Part shown: positions 31,081 through 41,431 of the stretch, piece after piece
Layout: each line of letters begins with the position of its first letter
Position numbering within the stretch: the stretch's first letter is position 1
From: Stemphylium vesicarium
Taxonomy: Eukaryota; Ascomycota; Dothideomycetes; Pleosporales; Pleosporaceae
Assembly: GCA_004380135.1 (NCBI GenBank)
Contig: QXCR01000185.1
Coordinates: forward strand, 1 to 50,903
Direction of reading: 5' to 3'
DNA: 50,903 nt
Made by a program: the position numbers and the translations under genes
Notes under the pieces: model-generated
Database searches by the model: none
What the model was told of the DNA's origin: nothing
The model's input: only the letters and a program-made list of their open reading frames with translations

Positions 31081-33204
31081 ATGAACGAAGCGGAATTGAA
31101 CGAAACCGTCAAGGAGCTCTATCGGGATCTCGCCAACAAGTACCGGCAGCATGGCCCGCGAATCGAACAAATGTGGCGTTCGCTCAGTCAAGAGCAACGC
31201 AAGAAGATCATGCAGGCCGGTTCTCGTGATGGCGTTGTCCTAAAGCATGCAGAAGATACAAGCCTGGAGAATGTCTACAAGTTCATTCCAGAGTGGAATT
31301 TACGCGACATCACTACGCCGTCGTCGGAATTCTTTCTCGACATGCTCAAGCATCGAGCAACCTCACAGTTACAAGCCCAATATACGACTGGCTTCAATGG
31401 ACGACCTGGCGATCATGCGCACATAGTGGATATGATGAAGCGGAAGAACCTGAAACTCCAAAACGCCTCCCAATACAAGGACTGCTACACACTCTTCTTG
31501 ACCGAGGATGGATACGGTGAATCAGTCAAGATCATGGCCGAGAAGCGAGAGGAAATTCTAGCAAACATGAAAGCAGCCATCCAAGCCGGGATGATAGTAC
31601 CCCAAGCTACGGGAGATCTCATTCTCATGCGACAAATGAACCTACTACAGCTTCTCAACATTGCTATCGAAGACATCCTCGATACTGCATCCACTACGCG
31701 GACCCAGAAGAAACGCCCAAAGAAGTCGACCGATGAAGCGACTGCAGCGCTAGCGAAGCTGTCGGTACACTCACCTTTGAAGAAAGCTGAACTCTCAGAG
31801 ATTTTGAAGATGGCACAGGAACAGATAACGTCCCACGAGGACCTTGTCAACCTGATCTCCAACGAACCCGCCGTCCTAGCCCATGAAGCCAACTTTTGCT
31901 TCTTCAGCAGACCCGAGCTTGTTGCCGACGAGAAAGGGCGCATAATGCCTGTACATACGGATAAATACATTAGCGGCTCTGTATTCGATGCGGTTCATGG
32001 CGCTGTCAAGACGGCTGCCACATGGAACTACATTGGCAGCCTCCTGGATTTGCTGAAAAAGTCGTTGGACAAGCAATTCCGTGCGATTATCCTCAAAGAG
32101 CTCTCAAACACCTGTCACGTGGAGTATCTGCGCGCTCAGACTGACTTCAAACGTAATGTAGCTGTCGGCATGGGTGGTAGTAAATGGTTCAAGCGCATGT
32201 CAACCAATGGTGTCACGCGCCTCTCGTTGAAGCGAAACCCCGAGTCCTTGACGGTGGAGAACCCACAGCTGCATTACATGCTTCGACTCTGCCAGGATGA
32301 GACAAACTGGTCGACCGCTGCGCAATGGCTCCAGAAGCTGGAGGACCTCCATCGGGCCCACCCACTAGAGCAGGATAACCTTTCGGAGCGAGAGTACGAC
32401 ACCTTGGGAGATCTGGCCATCATCGTTACCTTCACCCAGTCTCTCTCATCAGTCGCGCAATTGCCTGCGCCCAACCACAAGAAGAGTCAGCCGTTTGTAC
32501 CCGAAAATGCGGCTCTAGACAGGGAATTGGGGTCCGTAAAAGGTGGTCTTGACCTTGGCCACTATGCCATCCCTATCGATAACTTGTTAGAACCAGGAAT
32601 GGCTCAAAGCGCTCTTGAGACACTTGATCAATACATCGTGGAGAAGATGGGCACAAAGCTCGGCTTTCTCTACCAAGATCTCATTGAAAGGTGTATGTCT
32701 GACATCCAGGGACAGTATGAACAGCAAAAGGCGAAAGCAAGTAAGCCCCACGCTGAATACAAGACGCCGACAGCCCCGGAGGCTTCAGCGTCGGCTACAC
32801 AACAGCGCAAACAAAAGGAGAAGTCGCGACCAAGCGGATCTTCAATCTACGAGATCACGCCGCAAGCCACCTCAGACGACGAGCCCGCTCAGTCAAAAGA
32901 CACGTTCAAAGTCAAGGCCTCCACAGCTGAAGTCTTCTCATCTCTATTCTCGAGATCATCGGAAGCTCGCAGCCCGGTAAGATGGGAAGCTTTCGTTGCT
33001 GCCATGGTAGACCTGGGCTTCTCGATCGACCCCAAAGTCGGTTCGATATACACCTTTGTGCCCCCGGAAACGGTTTCCGAACGGAGGGATTTAACGCTCC
33101 ATCGACCACACCAGGCGAGCATTGAAGGACGACATCTTTTGGTCTACTCTCGGCGCTTGAAGAAGGTGTATGGATGGGATAGCTCGACGTTCGTTACGGA
33201 GTAG
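31081..33204 (+). CDS. IPA-like fungal protein with a C-terminal HicA-like module
   Basis: Single exon, 707 aa. The N-terminus (ELYRDLANKYRQHGPRIEQMWRSL, then AGSRDGVVLKHAEDTSLENVYKFIPEWNLRDIT) matches fungal proteins annotated as IPA protein, usually about 700 aa. The middle is helical (FFLDMLKHRATSQL, FCFFSRPELVADEKG). A charged Pro/Ala/Ser-rich linker is at about 555-625. The last about 75 residues (WEAFVAAMVDLGFSIDPKVGSIYTF ... LTLHRPH) have the order helix, strand, G-S, then His-Arg-Pro-His seen in HicA-like double-stranded-RNA-binding folds. Molecular function is unknown. An RNA-related role is inference only. Confidence 0.7.
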   Translation: MNEAELNETVKELYRDLANKYRQHGPRIEQMWRSLSQEQRKKIMQAGSRDGVVLKHAEDTSLENVYKFIPEWNLRDITTPSSEFFLDMLKHRATSQLQAQYTTGFNGRPGDHAHIVDMMKRKNLKLQNASQYKDCYTLFLTEDGYGESVKIMAEKREEILANMKAAIQAGMIVPQATGDLILMRQMNLLQLLNIAIEDILDTASTTRTQKKRPKKSTDEATAALAKLSVHSPLKKAELSEILKMAQEQITSHEDLVNLISNEPAVLAHEANFCFFSRPELVADEKGRIMPVHTDKYISGSVFDAVHGAVKTAATWNYIGSLLDLLKKSLDKQFRAIILKELSNTCHVEYLRAQTDFKRNVAVGMGGSKWFKRMSTNGVTRLSLKRNPESLTVENPQLHYMLRLCQDETNWSTAAQWLQKLEDLHRAHPLEQDNLSEREYDTLGDLAIIVTFTQSLSSVAQLPAPNHKKSQPFVPENAALDRELGSVKGGLDLGHYAIPIDNLLEPGMAQSALETLDQYIVEKMGTKLGFLYQDLIERCMSDIQGQYEQQKAKASKPHAEYKTPTAPEASASATQQRKQKEKSRPSGSSIYEITPQATSDDEPAQSKDTFKVKASTAEVFSSLFSRSSEARSPVRWEAFVAAMVDLGFSIDPKVGSIYTFVPPETVSERRDLTLHRPHQASIEGRHLLVYSRRLKKVYGWDSSTFVTE

Positions 33205-34768
33205 GTGTTGGTGACGTTAGATGGGTGGCTATGTAGGCGCTGGGCTTTACTCGGAGACGATGCGATACCAGATCGTAGCCAGAGAAAAATGTGCCTTCGT
33301 CAACGATATCCAATACACATGACTTTGATGAGCACTTCTATTCTCTTGCCTTGATATTGCGCACACGACAATTCTCAACTGCGAGGTACGCCAGGGCCGT
33401 AATCCGTGTGATATGGCGCTGTGTTGCTGATGGTGTCGCTCCGTCGAGTGAGAGTGCCGAATTTGGGAGAGGATGCGAAATCTTGGTTTTTGGGTTTGCG
33501 AGATTGTTTATGGAGAGTTCGCTGGAGAGGAGCGCGACCCTGCAAGGGCCTCGGTGCGCGTGGCTGCTACGGGCGACCAGCCGACGCCTGAGGCGGCTTT
33601 CGGCTCCACTACCGTGACACGAACATCGGACCACCACCGAAAACAAGACACCAACCCCACAGGCATCGCTTAGACGAGCGGATCATGTTGCATCTTGGAT
33701 CTGGGGAATATGTGGGCTACACGAAGTCCCCACACACTGCGCTTCGGACACCGTGGCCCGACGACGAAGGGGCGGCAGTAGGTGGGTATTAACAGGCGGA
33801 CGGCTGGCGATTGATAGCAAGCGCCGCAAAGTTTAACAGGGCGCCCTTGAAGCAATCTAGTCTGATGTCGCATTGCTCAGGCCCTTAGTTCTCTCTATTC
33901 GCGACTCGGTATCAAGCCTTCACTGCCAGCACCATGGCCAATGCCGACGAAGTTCCCGGAGGGGAGCGGCGAGGCTGTCAAGAACGAAAATGCTCACCTC
34001 TTGGAAGCCGATGCATTGCTCTCATCTTACCCTCCGTCCCGCGATCAATTGAAAGATGATCTCGGAATCTTGACCAAAGCGGTTCCAAAGAAACGAGATA
34101 TAATGCTTCTACCAGCCATCGCATCAATGCTGCTAATGAAGTAAGGAAGGCTCTATGTTTCGGCAGATTGCGGGTGCATCAACCAGCCCTTGACAGCTAC
34201 CTCGACCACATCTTGCTCGTGTAACTGGATGCCACGCCCGATATCTCTGGATGCACCTGGCCATGGCACGCCATACTTTGCCATTCGCTCGCTGGCTCTA
34301 ACGAGGGCCCGTTTCTCTCGGTAGCCATGACTATGGCGTCTACCTGGCATACTAAGCAAGAAAGCCTACAGATAGCCATCTGACACCCAGGAAACATATT
34401 CTTGAATGTCTTGTTCCGTCTCCTTGTAGTAGGCTGTTGATGCACATGAACAAAACCGCAGGCTTGTATGTGAGGCAACGGATCTTCTCAGAGTATCGTG
34501 CCCCGGATAGTTGCTGCTCTCGCTTTTGGCTCCTGTCCAACTTGCCCGACACCTGGGAGGTACTGCACTGCCGCGGAGAAGCATTAGCCGCAATATCGAC
34601 AATCCGTATCTTCCGGCAGCGTCTCTGAGGATGAACAGGGCGATTACCTCGGCGGCTTATAGCAGGCCGTTCGAGACCCATTCACGTGACCGTTTGCCGA
34701 CACCCAGTTTTTCTGATAATCGCCCCATCGTCTTATGGCTTCCTTCCATCCATCCATCATGGATAACC
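33205..34768. other. Degenerate or non-coding region
   Basis: No intact gene. A short frame at 33941-34144 ends with KKRDIMLLPAIASMLLMK, which weakly resembles the first helix of MFS transporters of the allantoate-permease group. It would fit as the 5' remnant of the transporter pseudogene further right. A minus-strand frame at 34359-34153 has protein-like composition but is unassigned. Confidence 0.35.
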
Positions 34769-35300
34769 ATGGTTTTTGTACAAACGGAATATCTTGTACA
34801 AGCCCCACCATACGTAATCGCTTATGTTGCTACGCTCGTCGTGTCATGGTCTTCGGGCCGCATGCTCGAGCACGGCTGTCACATCATCGGCACTTTTGTT
34901 GGCGGCGTCATCATGATAAGCACTCTCAACACTGGTGTCCGGTACTTCAGTATGCTCTCACTCCGCTGTGGGCTGTTTGTTGATCTCAATATCCATCTCT
35001 TCACGGGAGGCTACCGTCATGCCTCGACCACGGACGAAAAGAGAAGCGCTAATTGGCATTGCAAATTGCGCGTCAAGCACCAGCCATAAGTTCACGCCTG
35101 ATTTCCTTTGAAGAACCAGGAACTAGGAGCCGAGATACTAGACGGGATGTGGCTGCATCATCGCTAATTGCAACCGAGCGATCGTGCCGTGTTTCGCGAA
35201 AAGATGGTGGTGCAACAAAAAAGAACAAAGCTTTGGTGGCGGAGGAAAACAGCGGACGGGCGTTTTCAATAGCTGGAGGTTCGCGACGTCGACTAATCAT
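34769..35300 (+). pseudogene. Remnant of an MFS transporter (anion:cation symporter/allantoate permease-like)
   Basis: Three pieces of the C-terminal half of an MFS carrier lie in order on the plus strand but in three different frames. The first, from 34769, reads YLVQAPPYVIAYVATLVVSW, GRMLEHGCHIIGTFVGG and NTGVRYFSM. The second, from 35019, reads MPRPRTKREALIGIANCASS, the loop motif after the tenth helix. The third, near 35215-35290, reads KKNKALVAEENSGR, like the cytosolic tail. At least two frameshifts and several in-frame stops separate them, and helices between the pieces are degraded. DAL5-type carriers of this group import small organic anions. The gene is clearly non-functional. Confidence 0.65.
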
Positions 35301-35447
35301 CGTAGCAACGTCACCACCTTCTTATTTAGCAGTATTATGCGCAGCCAAAGTATCCTGGTTAGCGCTCGCCCCACATCCGCTAACCTCGTGTTGTAGACCT
35401 CGGGAAGCCATCGCATGCGTAACACTCGCACTAATGCCGCCGAACAT

Positions 35448-35453
35448 TATAAA
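35448..35453 (+). promoter_or_regulatory. TATA box of the GMC oxidoreductase gene
   Basis: TATAAA, 156 bp before the ATG at 35609. It is the only good TATA element in this short upstream region. Confidence 0.5.
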
Positions 35454-35608
35454 TCGGAAACCAGCCAAACTCCCCAAGCACTAGAATCTCAACACCGGCA
35501 ACTGCGGGCGGCCCGAGTAGCGGTCTTATTACGGTCGTCTCGTCGTCAGTGTATACATAGGTACCTGTTACACAGGTCTTCAATTACAGCACATCACTCG
35601 CTTTCACC

Positions 35609-37696
35609 ATGCCTTCCCTGTTGTCATTCGGCGTGACCGTCGCGCTCTCTGCGACTGGCCTTTTGGCACATCCACTGTCCAATGCGCAAATCGTTTCGCG
35701 GGCTGAAGACCTTCTCCTAGAATACGACTATGTTGTGGTGGGCGCCGGTGCGTCGGGTCTTACGGTCGCCAATAGACTTTCGGAAGACAAGAGTAAGGTC
35801 TCTTGTCCACGTGGGTTATCGCATACAAAGTTAACGCCGTCCCGCAATAGAAGTGAGCGTGCTGATCATTGAGGCTGGTCAATTGTAAGCTACTTGCATG
35901 AACCCAAAATCGTAAGCAAGATTCTAATGCACTACCAGCGACCAAGATGAAGCGTACATGACCATTCCCGGTCTTGCAGGCGGAGCTGTCGGAACAACGT
36001 ACGACTGGAATACCACATATGCGCCGAATCCGGATCTAGATGGGCGTGTTGTTCCAATCCCGCAAGGTAGGGTCGTGGGTGGATCGACGAAGCTCAATCG
36101 CATGGTCTTTGATCGAGGGTCACAATCCGATTATGATGGATGGGAAACTCTTGGCAATGAAGGTTGGAACTTCGATACCTTCCTACCATACTTCAAGAAG
36201 GTGCGCTACTCCGAAAAGTTTCATGGGTTATTCTGACTAGTCCGCAGAACGAGAACTTTACCAGGCCGATCCCCGAAATCCAGGCGGAATACGACATTGC
36301 GGTCAACCCTGAATTTCACGGTGAGGAAGGTTACATGCAGACCACTTATTCGCCTTTCTTTTGGCCGACCACCAGTGAGCCCAACATGCCCTTTCCTGAT
36401 GCGACTTGAGCTGACACGATCCCAGAAAACATCGTGAAAGCTGCCGAGGAACTCAACATCCCTATCAACGACCAAGCCACCGGAAGAGCATTTGGCGGCT
36501 ACTTTTGCCCACACAACCAAGATCCGGAGACCGTGACTCGCTCTTCCGCAGAGGAGGCTTACTATGCATCTGCCGAATCGCGCCAGAACCTCCATGTCAT
36601 CACCGGCCACATGGTTTCGCGCATTGTTACCGAAAGTTGCAATGGAACAATCAAGGTCACGGGGGTTGAGTTTGCGCAGTCTGCAGACGCTGAGCTTCAA
36701 CACACCAAGGTCAAACGGGAAGCCATTCTTGCTGCGGGAGCACTGCACACTCCCCAACTGTTGCAGGTATCGGGAATTGGCGACGCCTCTTTGCACGCCT
36801 CTATCAATGTGTCAACAGTCGTTGATCTTCCTGCTGTTGGACACAACTTGCATGACCACCTTTCCGTTGCGGTAGTGCACGCACTGAACACCAGCATCTT
36901 GACCAACACCCTCACAACGAACGAGACTTTTGCCGCGCAAGCTCGCCAGCAGTATGAAAACGATAGGACTGGCCCGCTCACCTCCCCAACCGGCGACTTT
37001 CTTCTTTTCCTTCCCGTCCAAACTTACTCCAACGCCACGCGATCCATCTTAGCGCAAGCTCTCGAGGCCGGGCCATCTGCTTCTCTTCCCAGCGACACGC
37101 CCGCGGAAGTTGTACGAGGTTACGAGGCGCAGTTTGAATCTCTTAACAAGAAGTTAGAGGCTAACGATTCCGCCTTCTTGGAGGTCATCTGGGCAGACGG
37201 TGTCATGGTACTTGGATTGCAGCACCCCTACTCGCGCGGAAGCTTAAAGGCGAACTCTTCCAGCATATTCGACACCCCAGTTGCCGACGTCGGGTTTTTG
37301 AGGAACGAAGTCGATGTCGCACTCTTGCGCGAAGCCGTTCACTTCGCCCGCAGGCTCGCTGTGACGCCCTCCATTGCCTCTCTCAATCCCTTTGAGGCCG
37401 TACCAGGTGCGAACGTTACAGCATCTGCCGACATTGACGCGTTCATTCGCAGCTCTGCATCCACGCTATACCACCCCGCTGGTACGTGCAAGATGGGTCC
37501 GAAAGAAGAGGGTGGTGTGGTCGACGAGCAATTGAAGGTCTACGGCGTGAAGAACTTGCGCATTGTCGACGCGAGCGCAATGCCAATGTTGCCCGCCAGC
37601 CATACCATGACAACTGTGTACGCAGTGGCAGAGAAGGCAGCAGACGTCATCAAGGGACATAGAAAAGGGCATGCCAAGAATGGGTACAAGGTTTGA
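35609..37696 (+). CDS. Secreted GMC-family FAD oxidoreductase (alcohol/sugar oxidase type)
   Basis: Five exons, 35609-35792, 35851-35884, 35939-36200, 36248-36374 and 36426-37696, sum to 1878 nt (625 aa). Without the introns' removal the frame breaks at each junction. Signal peptide is about 1-20. FAD-binding GAGASG is at 45-50 in YDYVVVGAGASGLTVANRLS, followed by VLIIEAGQ. GMC signature 1 reads GRVVGGSTKLNRMVFDRGS and signature 2 reads GALHTPQLLQVSGIG. The C-terminus has LYHPAGTCKMG and SHTMTTVYAVAEKAADVI, keeping the two catalytic His positions (HPAGT and SHTMT). The family oxidises alcohols, aryl alcohols, glucose or choline-like substrates and makes hydrogen peroxide. The substrate here is unknown. 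Sequons suggest a glycosylated extracellular enzyme. Confidence 0.88.
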
Positions 37697-38109
37697 AGTC
37701 ACCGACGACGGAGAGGAAGAAGCTGTCGGCGTAGTAAGCCGCGACCGTATGGAATACGCGGAGCTTGTTGATGTCAGCATTACTGTAAAAGCGTGCTAGG
37801 ATACCCCGAATTCATGAAGGTTTTCCTTGAACAACATCACCTCATGTGCGCATACGAGCAAACCTTCGATGTACTTATCGCTATGCCCAGATACCAAGGA
37901 ACACTATCGCCTCGGAACAAACGTCGTTGACCAAAAGAAAGCTGCAACGACGAGGCCTACCGCCTATAAGTATCAGCTGTCATGCGACGAACAAAGATGC
38001 ATCGCATTCATCCAACTTTCCGTATCTACTCTTCTCCTAGCATCTTACTCAGACGACCGATCCAATCACCACCACCAACGAAGTCAGCAAGTTCCGCTGC
38101 GCTATCAAA
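37697..38109. other. Intergenic region with promoter of the next secreted gene
   Basis: The 3' flank of the GMC gene, then a likely promoter. TATAAG lies at 37965-37970, about 140 bp before the ATG at 38110, and is followed by a pyrimidine-rich leader (38015-38045). Confidence 0.45.
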
Positions 38110-38529
38110 ATGAAGGCCTCCGCACCGCTCGCAATGGTTCTTTCCATCGGGTATGTAGTCTTCCCAACCCGTCCACACCGACAACGCCGGCGCGTCGCAA
38201 TAACTCACACATCGCAGTCCCGTCGCCGCAGAGCAGTGCGTCCTCTGGAACTCCGGTAGCAGAAGGGTCAACTACGACGCCGCGAACGGATGTACAGCCG
38301 CTGCTTGTTTCGGCGCTGGAGGTTTGCAGTTCCAAACCGGGGTAAGCTGACACATTCTTCTTGGTCGCGCATGCGACAATGTTGCACTATGCTTATGCTG
38401 GCTTCGTAGGTCGGGACATGCTGCGATTTGAGGCAGGCCACTGTGCCGGATCAATTCGCGGCTGTCTGTGGGAGTTGTCAATTCAGTGGCGCGGAGAGGC
38501 CGCATATTGCGAGTTGCGTGCCGAATTAA
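38110..38529 (+). CDS. Small secreted 8-cysteine protein, three exons
   Basis: This gene is invisible as a single frame. Exons are 38110-38150, 38218-38341 and 38410-38529, with GTATGT...CAG and GTAAGC...TAG introns (67 and 68 bp). They sum to 285 nt, giving 94 aa. The N-terminus MKASAPLAMVLSIGPVAAEQ is a signal peptide interrupted by the first intron. The mature protein has eight cysteines at 21, 39, 44, 59, 60, 75, 78 and 91, including a CC pair (GTCCDL) and C-x2-C (CGSC). The small size, even cysteine count and signal peptide fit a secreted effector-like or antimicrobial-like protein. The family is unrecognised. All phases agree and the stop TAA is clean, so the model is well supported by sequence alone. 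Confidence 0.75.
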
Positions 38530-40759
38530 GTAAGAGGAGAGGATGGAGGGGGAGCGCATAAGAGCTGGACGTTATACACTAACTAAGCTCGACCGTCGCA
38601 TCGATTCGGTTTATTTCATACTGATATTTCCAAATGCACTTAGTAGACCTCCTAGTATATGTCTCTCCAGATGTGTTTGTTCGCACACGGCCAGTCACTT
38701 AGGACTAACACGTCAAGTAAGTACCTTGAATCCCTTCGCACGAACATGGTCATAGGTCAAAACGGTTCCCGGAAGGCACAGCCCCGAGACGGCAAAGACT
38801 TACGTCGTCTTTCTAGACTTGCGACTGTAGCACGCGTGCAATGCGCGTTTCCGCCGAGTTGGGGCTAGCGCTCGAGGAGAGCCCGGGGATAACTCTGCAT
38901 CTGTGCTGCTGTTAGCGGCCTTGGACCCTACTTGTGTGACTGACCCCTAGGCGTCATTTCTTTGCGTAGTCTTGCAGCATGGGATTGATTGGCAGGTCTA
39001 TGGAGGTCGTGAGGTTTTGTTGTCGGAAAGTGGAGATGACAGTACAGTAGGTAACGCCCGAGGACGCATAGCGCCCGCTGAACAACATACCATTCCAAAG
39101 ATAAGGTTACCAAGCCGCCCACAATAGCTATTATCACAAAATCTCTTAGCGGAGTAATAAAGTGGTGCTTGCAATCATCTTTTTCTATTTAAATTTGCGG
39201 GGAAGGTTGATAGTGCGGCCACGAGAGCTGACTTTAGGTAGAGCCTCTGGTGCAGCTTCTGGGGACGCCGCCACGTCTCTGCTGCTTAGGATGTGAGTGC
39301 GCTCGATACATGCCAGCGTGTCCTGAAGGTAGGTGCTGAGGCGTGTAGTATGCTCGCGGAATGGGGATGGCCATGCAACTACTGCTGGGTGCTAGCTAGC
39401 TGATTGGCGTCAAGAGCGTCCGTTTGTGCGCGATAAGCTGGGCAGATTCCAAAAATAGTACTCTCGCTATTTGTTTTGCATTTTCCGCCCTCGACTTAGG
39501 CTTAGTCAATGACTACGTACACAATTTCGAGGGTGCTTGGTAGCCTAGTATCTGAAACTCGGCCAGGATGGGTCCTCATCTCGCTTGGTCACAAATGATT
39601 ATGCATCGAGATCAGCAGAGCGACAACACGGCGTATCATGAGCAAGACAGTCATCTGCACTTTGCGCTCTTCTTCGACGAACCATGTGTAATTACACAAG
39701 CGCTTTCTCGCACCGACCCACCCGCACATTTCCACTTCGTGCCCCACAGCGGTTGATTAAACACGGGAGGCCAAAGCTCCGGATAGCCTTTCTTCCACCA
39801 ATTGGAAAAACATATCTTTGCTGACTAGCCTAGACCAGCTCGCTTGATCTTCATCTCTAGCCGACCCGCTATCCGTTCATCGACGGGCAGGAGGTCACCT
39901 AGACGTTAAGGATGATTATTACCACAAATCTAAAGAAACCGAACAATTGACTGAGACAATTGTTTTTCAAAAATCGGAGGCTGTACGCGGTGGTGGAACT
40001 CGTGTTATCTTCGAGCAAGGCTCGGCAATACGGCACACTCGGCTGCAATGGTACAGTGTTGGTGACGGAGAGTCTGTGTGTCTGTGGATCTAATTAGCTC
40101 ATGTCGGATTTTGGCTGCAACACTGAAACGGCAAGCCGGTGACTGCAAGCCGAGATGATTCAGGACCGCCTGGCTTCAATGGGGTTTGCTCACGACCCTT
40201 AAGTTAGCCAGCCGGTAGCAAGTGGAAGTTGTTACATATGGTTAGCCGCCGCAAAGAGAGGTCACGCTAAGCAGGTCCTTATTGTGACTGATGTGCGGCG
40301 CTGTCAGACCCTTGGCGCACACAGGGGGATGGTAATTCCATCACGCCTTGATCGTGATGATGATCTGCCGCACCTTTGTTACAGCAAGTTTCTTTGAACT
40401 CCTTCCAGACATGCTATGCTGGTCCCTGTGACATGAGATTGTGTATCCTAAAACAAAATCTTCGGCGTTGCCTGTTTTGAGACTAGGTCGGAGGCAGACA
40501 GTCGATTTACTGTACGGCCCTTAATTGGGGGCCGTAACGCTTGCCATGGGCGCCTAAGAACGCCCCAAGTCGAGTATATGGAATGTTCCTAGCAGCCAAC
40601 ACTCTTCACTATTTCGATGAATCTTTCGTCACCTTCTTCTCTGGCTGCTTTTTTGGGCTTCTTCATCCCCAAGTCTGTTGCGCGAACTGTTAGCGCATTG
40701 TCACTAACGATACATACTATTCAACACTCTGCTAGTATAATTTTGTTTCACGACAAAAC
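38530..40759. other. 2.2 kb gene-poor region
   Basis: No gene, tRNA or transposon recognised. Short frames lack signal peptides or domains. This is the left flank of the transposon-disrupted CorA-like gene, and its right end should hold that gene's promoter. Confidence 0.35.
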
Positions 40760-40979
40760 ATGGAACGTAAACGATCCAGAGGTAAGTTCTAAAATACCGA
40801 TCGTTGACATTGCGCGGCCTGATTAAACCATTATTTCACAGTTACGCCCGAAAACTACACGCGAGCGATAATATCGCTCTCAAGAAGATGCTCAAGCACA
40901 TCTGTCTTCCCAGGGAACAATTATGTTGATATGGGAGATTGGATGCTACTAGATCGTAATCTACTCAATCTTCCAAAAA

Positions 40980-40984
40980 GAGAC
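40980..40984. repeat. Target-site duplication, left copy (GAGAC)
   Basis: GAGAC directly precedes the left LTR and is repeated exactly at 43392-43396 after the right LTR. The 5-bp length is typical of copia/gypsy-type integrases. Confidence 0.9.
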
Positions 40985-41137
40985 TGTAACGGTGTGAGGA
41001 GAGGGAGAGGACTGCGCTGTCATTGTATAGCTACGAAAGAGGGCAGCTATATACGTGTGTGGGATAATAAAGTGTGGTAGCGATAATCGTACCTAACTTA
41101 TACTAGAGTGGATCTTAGTAAGGTCTAAACTATTATA
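40985..41137 (-). repeat. LTR (3' LTR of the minus-strand element), heavily AT-mutated
   Basis: 153 bp, aligned without gaps to the right LTR. Of 13 differences all are transitions, and in 11 of them this copy carries the A or T. Its last seven bases (TATTATA) correspond to CGTTACA in the right copy. Confidence 0.9.
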
Positions 41138-41431
41138 CTCCCCCCTAGTTACTGTAATTAATAAAGCTAACTAGTACTAAGTTATAGCTCTGCTTATTCT
41201 AGTATATTAATAAGCTTAGCGTGTTTATGCCTTATAAGGGACTTTTTAAGTCTATCTATACGTATCTCTACTATAGAACGCTACTCTAAATAGAGTTGTC
41301 CCTTCTATACCTCCTATCTTACCTACATCTAATAGGTGTCTATAGCTATTAATTACTATAGCTAACTTTATCTTAAAGTAGCCTTTCTTTTAATAGCTCT
41401 TAAACTCCTTAGCTACTACTAATTTTAATTC

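Noticed and set aside
33941..34144. Possible N-terminal piece of the MFS pseudogene
   Set aside because: Likeness to the first MFS helix is weak and 600 bp of unrelated sequence separates it from the clear remnant. It is mentioned only in the region note.
34153..34359. Minus-strand frame with protein-like composition (KRALVRASERMAKYGVPW)
   Set aside because: I could not match it to any family or extend it by splicing. It may be a fragment but is not supported enough to list as a gene.
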